A DNA stretch of 11,475 nucleotides from Cytophagaceae bacterium. Lineage in GTDB: Bacteria; Bacteroidota; Bacteroidia; Cytophagales; Spirosomataceae. Both the position numbers and the translations under genes were made by a program. The stretch spans positions 1 through 11,475 of the forward strand of contig CANHCG010000024.1 in NCBI GenBank assembly GCA_947459055.1, in the 5' to 3' direction. The notes under the pieces were generated by a model. The model saw only the letters and a list, made by a program, of their open reading frames with translations. It did not search any database and was not told where the DNA came from. Positions 6,089 to 11,475 of this stretch are shown here, one piece after another (position 1 is the stretch's first letter; every line of letters starts with the position of its first letter).

Positions 6089-7201
6089 ATGAAGCTTTAC
6101 GCCAAAATTGCCGTATTTTTATTGGTCAGTATTTTCCTGTTTTCAGGCCTAATTAAGTTGAATGACCCGATTGGGACCCAACTAAAACTTGAAGAATATT
6201 TCGATGTCTTTGCCACCGACTTCGCCTTCATGGCCGGGTTTTGGAAATTTTGGATTCCCTACGCCCTAGGTATCTCCATATTCTTAAGTAGTTTAGAAAT
6301 CATTTTAGCCGTCGCGCTTTGGTTTAACTATCGGACGAAACAAACGCTCTGGTTTTTAGTCGGGCTACTCATTTTCTTCGGCTTTTTAACCTTTTATTCA
6401 GCGTATTTCAACAAGGTAACTGATTGTGGTTGTTTCGGTGAAACTATCAAATTAACCCCTTGGACATCTTTTGGTAAGGATGTATTTTTATTGCTTTTGA
6501 CACTTAGTCTCTTTTTTTCTTCCAAAGCTAAAGCTAGCGAACCCACGCTCAAGATCGTACTTGTAAGTGCTGCACTAAGCGTAGGATTAGGTATTTTTAC
6601 CTATTTAAGCCTACCGATTCACGACGGACTTCCTTATGCCGTAGGAGCACACATTCCGGGAAATATGAAAGAGCGCGAAGCCCTGAAATTCTCCTATGTA
6701 TACAAAATCAAAGGCGTCGAACAGGAACTCACTGAAATGCCTACGGACACCCAGGCGGTTTTTGTATCCATGAAGGCTATCAATGAAAAGGAGGCTCGGC
6801 CACTTATTACAGATTATAGACTTTGGATTGATAACGATACAACGGATTATACCCTCGAAAGTTTCAAGGGAGATAAAGTCATGATCATCATTCCCAATAT
6901 TCATCACAGTCACCTAGATGCATTACCGGAAATCAATGAAATCGCGAAAGAACTTGCGAAAAAAAATATCACAGTATGGCTTGTATCTTCCTCTACGGAT
7001 GAGGAGGTAAATGAATTAAGGCATCGGTATCAATTAGCTTTTCCCGCTCTTTCGGCTGATACCAAAGTTTTAAAAACCATCGTCAGATCTAGTCCTGGAA
7101 TTTGGGCGCTTCATGGCGGCACCGTTAAGGGTAAATGGTCTGCCTATCAATTACCATCCGCCACGGAAATCGAACAACGTTTAACAAAAGTGCAAGAATG
7201 A
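6089..7201 (+). CDS. BT_3928-family inner membrane protein: MauE/DoxX-like domain plus periplasmic thioredoxin-like tail
   Basis: A 370-residue membrane protein. The first ~150 residues carry hydrophobic spans at about 5-22, 55-79, 87-107 and 130-146, as in MauE/DoxX proteins, with a family hallmark DCGCFGETI-KLTPW at 112-124 whose CGC could be a redox or metal site. A further span at about 153-175 leads to a soluble domain that, from about 255 on, resembles a thioredoxin fold (VMIIIPN, ITVWLVSSS, SSPGIWALHGGTVKGKW). The position where thioredoxins carry CxxC reads IPNIHHSH, with no cysteine, so it is not a standard oxidoreductase. MauE relatives help form disulfides or load electrons onto periplasmic proteins, but the role here is unknown. 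It is coupled upstream to DUF1599 (three-base gap) and downstream to aroK (ATGA overlap). Confidence 0.82.
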   Translation: MKLYAKIAVFLLVSIFLFSGLIKLNDPIGTQLKLEEYFDVFATDFAFMAGFWKFWIPYALGISIFLSSLEIILAVALWFNYRTKQTLWFLVGLLIFFGFLTFYSAYFNKVTDCGCFGETIKLTPWTSFGKDVFLLLLTLSLFFSSKAKASEPTLKIVLVSAALSVGLGIFTYLSLPIHDGLPYAVGAHIPGNMKEREALKFSYVYKIKGVEQELTEMPTDTQAVFVSMKAINEKEARPLITDYRLWIDNDTTDYTLESFKGDKVMIIIPNIHHSHLDALPEINEIAKELAKKNITVWLVSSSTDEEVNELRHRYQLAFPALSADTKVLKTIVRSSPGIWALHGGTVKGKWSAYQLPSATEIEQRLTKVQE

Positions 7202-7716
7202 AAAATATTTATTTGATTGGCATGCCCTCGTCGGGAAAAAGTACATTAGGAAAAGAATTAGCCAGAAATTTGGGCTATAGCTTCACCGACATGGATAAAT
7301 TGATTGAAACACGCGAACAAAAAACTATTTCAGAAATTTTCTCCAATCAAGGTGAAGCCCATTTTCGGGAACTTGAGAAAAAAACATTACATGGATTTCA
7401 GCCGGATCAATCCATGGTCATCGCAACGGGTGGTGGGGTTCCTTGTTTCCATGACAACATGCAATTCATCAAAAACAATGGCTTGAGTGTTTTCCTAAAC
7501 GTAGAATTAGATGATTTGGCCAAACGACTATACAAAGCCCAAGGAAATAATCGTCCCCTATTAGACAAAAGCCAATCGGAAGAAGCGGTCATTGCCTCCA
7601 TCAAAAAAACCTATGAAGAACGCCTTCCTTTTTACAAGCAAGCGGATATCCAAGTAGATGGGGAAATCAATGTGAGTCAATTATTATGGCTCATTGACCA
7701 ATACATGCCGGTTTAA
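7198..7716 (+). CDS. aroK: Shikimate kinase
   Basis: Phosphorylates shikimate at the 3-hydroxyl with ATP, on the way to chorismate and the aromatic amino acids and p-aminobenzoate. The P-loop GMPSSGKS at 8-15, the DMD at 31-33, R57 in FRELE, GGG at 78-80, NNRPLL with the lid arginine R119, and the R142 of EERLPFYKQA are all present; 172 residues is the normal length. ATG 7198 is chosen because the family begins a few residues before the P-loop and because it makes an ATGA overlap with the gene before; an in-frame ATG at 7135 would add 21 unlike residues. It is the last gene of its operon, and its stop codon overlaps that of the convergent porin gene. Confidence 0.93.
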   Translation: MKNIYLIGMPSSGKSTLGKELARNLGYSFTDMDKLIETREQKTISEIFSNQGEAHFRELEKKTLHGFQPDQSMVIATGGGVPCFHDNMQFIKNNGLSVFLNVELDDLAKRLYKAQGNNRPLLDKSQSEEAVIASIKKTYEERLPFYKQADIQVDGEINVSQLLWLIDQYMPV

Positions 7717-9272
7717 AAATACACCCCTGCACTCACTAAAAATTGCGATTGGGTCAAGGTTAAAGTGGCCGAAGAATAATCCGCTGTATTTTTTAAGGTA
7801 TAGGGTGTGAAGGCATCTTTACCTGTTCGTTGGTACCCCGTCAAATCCACATAAAACTGATTCGACCGATACCCGATTCCCCCAGAAAACTGAAGCATGG
7901 TTCGGTCAATCGAATCAAACGTAGCGGAATAGCTGTTTCCAAAACTTGCCACACCACCCCGCAAACTAAACGAAGGAGTCAATCGAATTTCTGTTCCGGC
8001 TTTGATATTGATTCCAGCTTGGAAATTCTTTTGGGTTTGGCTATTGTATTTATTTTGAAAATTCAAATCATCCGTGGCTGATAATTCTGCCGAGGCCACC
8101 TTCATACCCGGATAATTCACATATTCCATATCTAAACTAATCAAGGCCTTTTTTCCAAGCAAATAGGCAGCCCCCCCAGATAGTCTTAAAGGTGTACTTA
8201 ATTGATACGAAAATTCATTGGGCGTTAATTTTACAGGACCCACTTTGGTGATTATGATTGGGGCGCCTTGCGCATTAAACGATGGAATCCCAAAAACGCG
8301 TGGAGTTAGAACGCCGTCCATTCGCTCATTCATTTGATCAAAATAGGTCGGCGTTTGTAAAGAAATAGCTACCCGCAAGGAACTACTCATTTTGTAAATC
8401 ATCCCGAGTGTAGCTGAAATGCCAGAGCCTGAGGTCGTCAACTGCTCTTGGTATTTCAAACCACCCACGATATTCGCCCCCTTAAATTGCTCTTCCCAAT
8501 AACTCGTAGAAGTCACGTTCAATTTAGAAAAATGAACACCAATCCCGACGTACAATTTACTTTTATAGGCCGCCCCATAACTAATGTCCCATTGGCTTAT
8601 AGCACCCGTATTTTCCATACTTCCGCTTTGTTCGACCGGTAAATTAGCTTCATACCGCTCAAAAGGAGCCCCTTGAGTTTTACTATTGGGATTAATTAAA
8701 TAGGCCTGATAGGCCACAGCCTCGGGACTATCGGCCGAATTTCCAAAGGAATCATATTCGTCATCTAAACTTTGTCCAGTGGCGCCTTTGGAATTTGCTT
8801 TTTCGATAAAGCGATCTAAGATCGAACTTCGATTATTGGTTCCTGAAATGGAAATGGGTTGTGAAATAAGCACTTGGCGCGAATAACCCACACCAAAACT
8901 CCCCCGCCAATTCGACGTACTTAATTCCGAGGCACCGCCTAAAACAAGCCCAAAGGTTGGAATTTGCATAAAGGAATTAGATGCGGAATTAATGGCTCCG
9001 AGGTAGGACGACTGCGTTTGTAAATTCACGTAGCCGAGACCTAAGGCAACTTCTGAGCGATTGTAAAATCCTAAACCTGCTGGATTGCCGGCAATGGAAC
9101 TGATATCAGCACCCAAAGCACTATGGACTCCGCCCATCGCTTGCATCCGAGCAGAGGAGGTCGAATAGCCCGTAGAAAAACTCTTCGCTAAGTTCGAATA
9201 GGAGTAAATTTGACCAAAACCCGCCGATAGGCTACCTAGGCATATCCATGCGGACAAGACGAGTCGCTTCAT
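7713..9272 (-). CDS. Outer membrane beta-barrel protein, FadL/OmpP1/TodX family
   Basis: A 519-residue protein with a Sec signal peptide (MKRLVLSAW..., hydrophobic to about 17, likely cut after GFGQ near 20-21). The mature N-terminus has the family plug region: SARMQAMGGVHSALGAD at about 40-55, NPAGLGFYNRSE at 63-74, then alternating beta strands and Gly/Ser/Thr-rich turns to a C-terminal aromatic (SAGVYF). FadL relatives transport long-chain fatty acids or aromatic compounds through the outer membrane; Bacteroidota have several and the substrate here is unknown. It follows the lipoprotein gene by three bases on the same strand, so the pair is probably transcribed together. Its stop codon overlaps that of aroK. 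Family identity is good; substrate is not supported. Confidence 0.85.
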   Translation of the reverse strand: MKRLVLSAWICLGSLSAGFGQIYSYSNLAKSFSTGYSTSSARMQAMGGVHSALGADISSIAGNPAGLGFYNRSEVALGLGYVNLQTQSSYLGAINSASNSFMQIPTFGLVLGGASELSTSNWRGSFGVGYSRQVLISQPISISGTNNRSSILDRFIEKANSKGATGQSLDDEYDSFGNSADSPEAVAYQAYLINPNSKTQGAPFERYEANLPVEQSGSMENTGAISQWDISYGAAYKSKLYVGIGVHFSKLNVTSTSYWEEQFKGANIVGGLKYQEQLTTSGSGISATLGMIYKMSSSLRVAISLQTPTYFDQMNERMDGVLTPRVFGIPSFNAQGAPIIITKVGPVKLTPNEFSYQLSTPLRLSGGAAYLLGKKALISLDMEYVNYPGMKVASAELSATDDLNFQNKYNSQTQKNFQAGINIKAGTEIRLTPSFSLRGGVASFGNSYSATFDSIDRTMLQFSGGIGYRSNQFYVDLTGYQRTGKDAFTPYTLKNTADYSSATLTLTQSQFLVSAGVYF

Positions 9273-9275
9273 GAA

Positions 9276-10262
9276 TTACCGAGGTCCACGTGTTGCTCCA
9301 CCGCCTCCACCACTTGAACTACCCCCATAGGATCCACCGGAAGAATTTCCAGAATTATAAGAGGGTTGGGTATAGGATTCATTCCGCGGTTGGGGTACAC
9401 TTTGATATTCATAATTTGAATTTCTCCTCGAAGGAGCCGCCGCTGGGGCGGAATACGATGGGGCATTATTCGAATTCAACCTTGGTTGGTTCGTTCCATC
9501 CACATTGTACGAATTGCTATTTCCGCGGGGCGTATTATTGTAATTTTCTCCACCAAAGCGATTGGACATCCGCTCTTCACGAGGGCCCCGAATCACGTTG
9601 GGCAATGGATCAGATTTATATGGATTGGTCGTAGAATAATTTGAATTTAAACCACCATAATAATTGTACACATTCGTTATGCCATAAAAACCATAGGGAT
9701 TATACATGGAACCCATGCGATAAAATGGGTCATAATAAAAAGGATTAGTACCATAAAGCATACTATTTAATCCAAATGGACTCATCCCAAATGGACTCAT
9801 GCTGTAGCCATACATCCCATAAGACAACCCAGCACCCATTCCCATGAAATAAGGATCCATCATCGACCAAGACGTTAAGGGAGAAAACCACCGACTTCCA
9901 AATCCTGTACCAAACGAAATGTATGGATTCGAATACCAAGAATTCCATGGATTGGCCGAAAATATGCCCTGAGTCAAACCGGCTTGATAACCATTCTCAT
10001 AGGAGTTTGCATATACACTTCTTGAGTTCAAATAATTCGGCTCAGGATTTAAATTAGCCAAGCCATCCTCTTCTTCAATTAGTATCGAATCATCCGTAAA
10101 ATCCAGATAATTCGCTTTCGTTTTTTTCTTCACTGGCACACTAGCCTGAGCAGGTGCGTCATACAAATCATCCTGAATCACTACCACGTTTTGAACCGAA
10201 CCACAACCTGTCAGAATTCCAATACCCAAGAGTCCTAAAGCAAAAATCAATTGATTTTTCAT
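9276..10262 (-). CDS. Gly/Tyr/Asn/Met-rich lipoprotein of unknown function
   Basis: I do not recognise a function. The protein has 328 residues with a type II signal peptide: charged MKNQ, a hydrophobic stretch at about 5-17 and the lipobox LTGC ending at C20. Residues about 40-80 are acidic and Lys-rich; residues 90-210 are dominated by Tyr, Phe, Met, Gly, Asn and Ser with an MSPFG tandem repeat at 155-164; from about 210 to the end it is Asn/Ser/Pro/Gly-rich and probably disordered, ending GGGGGATRGPR. Such composition is common in surface or envelope proteins of the phylum. ATG at 10260-10262 is the only sensible start before the signal. It is first in a two-gene unit with the FadL-like porin, which suggests a shared envelope role (inference). 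No clear promoter box was found on this strand. Confidence 0.78.
   Translation of the reverse strand: MKNQLIFALGLLGIGILTGCGSVQNVVVIQDDLYDAPAQASVPVKKKTKANYLDFTDDSILIEEEDGLANLNPEPNYLNSRSVYANSYENGYQAGLTQGIFSANPWNSWYSNPYISFGTGFGSRWFSPLTSWSMMDPYFMGMGAGLSYGMYGYSMSPFGMSPFGLNSMLYGTNPFYYDPFYRMGSMYNPYGFYGITNVYNYYGGLNSNYSTTNPYKSDPLPNVIRGPREERMSNRFGGENYNNTPRGNSNSYNVDGTNQPRLNSNNAPSYSAPAAAPSRRNSNYEYQSVPQPRNESYTQPSYNSGNSSGGSYGGSSSGGGGGATRGPR
9772..9800 (-). repeat. Two-copy 15-base tandem repeat (MSPFG MSPFG) in the lipoprotein gene
   Basis: On the plus strand CCAAATGGACTCAT occurs at 9772-9785 and again at 9787-9800, a period of 15 bases. The repeat codes in frame for MSPFG twice, so slippage would change the copy number without shifting the frame. 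Confidence 0.75.
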
Positions 10263-10285
10263 CGTATTTGAAAGTTAAAGATGTG

Positions 10286-10293
10286 TATCTTTG
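10286..10293 (+). promoter_or_regulatory. Candidate -7 promoter box (TATCTTTG) for proS
   Basis: An exact TAnnTTTG match in the 86-base divergent gap between the lipoprotein gene and proS, 55 bases before the proS ATG. A TTTG lies at 10267-10270 but only 15 bases upstream, shorter than the usual 19-21 spacing, so the -33 box is doubtful. The gap also holds the unseen promoter for the lipoprotein gene on the other strand. Confidence 0.5.
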
Positions 10294-10348
10294 CAAGAAC
10301 GAAAATTAAGCATTAATAGTTTCAATACCATACGATTTCCCTTAAAAA

Positions 10349-11475
10349 ATGAGTAAATCCCTTCCTTCAAGAGCTGAAAATTATTCTGAGTGGTACAATG
10401 AATTAGTTAAACGTGCCGATTTGGCCGAAAATTCCGCCGTTCGCGGCTGCATGATCATCAAACCCTATGGCTATTCCATTTGGGAAAAAATGCAACGGGC
10501 CCTCGATGACATGTTTAAAGAAACAGGCCATACAAATGCCTATTTTCCCTTATTTATCCCAAAATCATTCCTTTCGAAAGAGGCTTCCCACGTGGAGGGT
10601 TTTGCCAAAGAATGTGCTGTGGTCACCCATTATCGACTAAAAAACGATCCCAATGGTGGTGGTGTTATCGTGGATCCCGAGGCTAAATTAGAAGAAGAAT
10701 TAATTGTAAGACCAACCTCGGAAACGGTGATTTGGTCGAGTTATAAAAATTGGATTCAATCCTACCGGGATTTACCATTATTGATTAATCAATGGGCTAA
10801 CGTCGTCCGTTGGGAAATGCGTACTCGTCTTTTCCTTCGTACCGCTGAATTCCTTTGGCAAGAAGGCCATACCGCCCATGCCACGCGTCAAGAGGCCATC
10901 GAAGAGACCGAACAAATGCTCGACGTATATGCCGATTTCGCCGAAAATTTCATGGCTATGCCCGTGTTAAAGGGTAAAAAAACGGCCAATGAACGTTTTG
11001 CTGGTGCCGAAGAAACCTATTGCATCGAAGCCATGATGCAAGATGGAAAAGCACTTCAAGCAGGTACTTCTCACTTTTTAGGTCAAAACTTCGCTAAGGC
11101 CTTTGATGTAAAGTTCTTAAGTAAAGAAAATCAATTGGATTATGTTTGGGGAACTTCTTGGGGAGTTTCCACCCGCCTCATGGGTGCCCTCATCATGGCT
11201 CATTCAGATGACCAAGGACTAGTATTGCCTCCAAAATTAGCACCGATCCAAGTCGTTATTGTACCTATTTTTAAAGGTGAAGAACAATTAGCCCATATCA
11301 AATCAAAAATCGAACCACTCGTTAAATCCTTACGGAAGCACGGGGTTTCTGTTAAATTTGATACATCAGAAAACCAAAGCCCTGGATTTAAATTCGCCGA
11401 ATATGAATTAAAAGGGGTGCCAATTCGATTGGCCATCGGGAATCGCGACATTGAAAATGGTACAATCGAATTAGC
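10349..11475 (+). CDS. proS: Prolyl-tRNA synthetase, archaeal/eukaryote-like type without editing domain (3' partial)
   Basis: Charges tRNA-Pro with proline. This is a class II synthetase: 375 codons are visible from ATG 10349 and the frame is open to the window's right edge; full length would be about 490 residues. Visible blocks are the N-terminal KPYGYSIWE at 38-46, [10 protein letters not shown] at 120-129, the motif 2 region [20 protein letters not shown] around 158-177, [15 protein letters not shown] at 215-229, [14 protein letters not shown] at 235-248 and motif 3 [16 protein letters not shown] at 268-283, followed by GLVLPP and the start of the anticodon-binding domain ([10 protein letters not shown]). 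No bacterial INS editing domain lies between motifs 2 and 3, which marks the archaeal/eukaryote-like type common in Bacteroidota. It is transcribed away from the lipoprotein gene across 86 bases. Confidence 0.93.
   Translation, partial: MSKSLPSRAENYSEWYNELVKRADLAENSAVRGCMIIKPYGYSIWEKMQRALDDMFKETGHTNAYFPLFIPKSFLSKEASHVEGFAKECAVVTHYRLKNDPNGGGVIVDPEAKLEEELIVRPTSETVIWSSYKNWIQSYRDLPLLINQWANVVRWEMRTRLFLRTAEFLWQEGHTAHATRQEAIEETEQMLDVYADFAENFMAMPVLKGKKTANERFAGAEETYCIEAMMQDGKALQAGTSHFLGQNFAKAFDVKFLSKENQLDYVWGTSWGVSTRLMGALIMAHSDDQGLVLPPKLAPIQVVIVPIFKGEEQLAHIKSKIEPLVKSLRKHGVSVKFDTSENQSPGFKFAEYELKGVPIRLAIGNRDIENGTIEL

Noticed and set aside
7135..7197. Upstream ATG extension of shikimate kinase
   Set aside because: The extra 21 residues have no counterpart in the family, and they would overlap the preceding gene by 67 bases; ATG 7198 with ATGA coupling fits better.
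9290..9634. 114-codon plus-strand open frame opposite the lipoprotein gene
   Set aside because: The minus-strand frame has a signal peptide with lipobox and a spacing that fits the porin operon; the plus-strand frame is His/Asn-rich noise from the antisense of Gly/Tyr/Asn codons.
10254..10348. TTTG -33 boxes to complete promoters for proS and the lipoprotein gene
   Set aside because: Candidate TTTG/TTG sequences have spacings of about 14-15 bases to the -7-like boxes, outside the normal range, so I report only the -7 box on the plus strand.
11200..11451. 83-codon reverse-strand open frame opposite proS
   Set aside because: proS is clearly coding here through the anticodon-binding domain; the opposite frame shows no domain or start signal.

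Overview
The window reads as chromosomal DNA of a Bacteroidota bacterium, most likely order Cytophagales (inference from protein style, no search run). The clues are a moderately AT-rich genome with almost no Shine-Dalgarno sequences, TAnnTTTG-type -7 promoter boxes, a DUF1599 gene followed by a BT_3928-type membrane protein, a viroplasmin-domain RNase HI, and an archaeal/eukaryote-like prolyl-tRNA synthetase. Genes are packed tightly, no gene-free stretch exceeds 100 bases, and I see no rRNA, tRNA, CRISPR array, insertion sequence or phage gene.

Layout: (1) Bases 1-3764, plus strand: an RNase HI frame open through the left edge and joined in frame to a TolC-like segment, then trmN6-like tRNA methyltransferase, a DPM1-like glycosyltransferase, the tRNA t6A dehydratase tcdA, and the molybdopterin adenylyltransferase mog. 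Several junctions overlap or lie within 2 bases. (2) Bases 3768-5430, minus strand: folP (dihydropteroate synthase, apparent TTG start) followed by an overlapping class IV aminotransferase that is a good candidate for aminodeoxychorismate lyase (pabC). (3) Bases 5507-7716, plus strand: a duplicated-domain DUF1599 protein, a MauE/DoxX-like membrane protein with a cysteine-poor thioredoxin-like tail, and shikimate kinase (aroK). (4) Bases 7713-10262, minus strand: a Gly/Tyr/Asn/Met-rich lipoprotein and a FadL/OmpP1-type outer membrane beta-barrel. (5) From 10349: proS, cut by the right edge.

Functionally, aroK feeds chorismate synthesis, the pabC-like enzyme would make p-aminobenzoate from aminodeoxychorismate, and folP joins p-aminobenzoate to the pterin, so the middle of the window has an aromatic/folate theme on two divergent operons. 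trmN6, tcdA and proS concern tRNA. The lipoprotein/porin pair is an envelope unit.

The window is mostly core housekeeping. The items most worth a second look are the TolC::RNase HI in-frame junction at the left edge, the uncharacterised two-repeat DUF1599 protein, the redox-motif-less BT_3928 protein, and the low-complexity lipoprotein coupled to the porin. I do not see a clear, undescribed multi-gene defence or mobile system.
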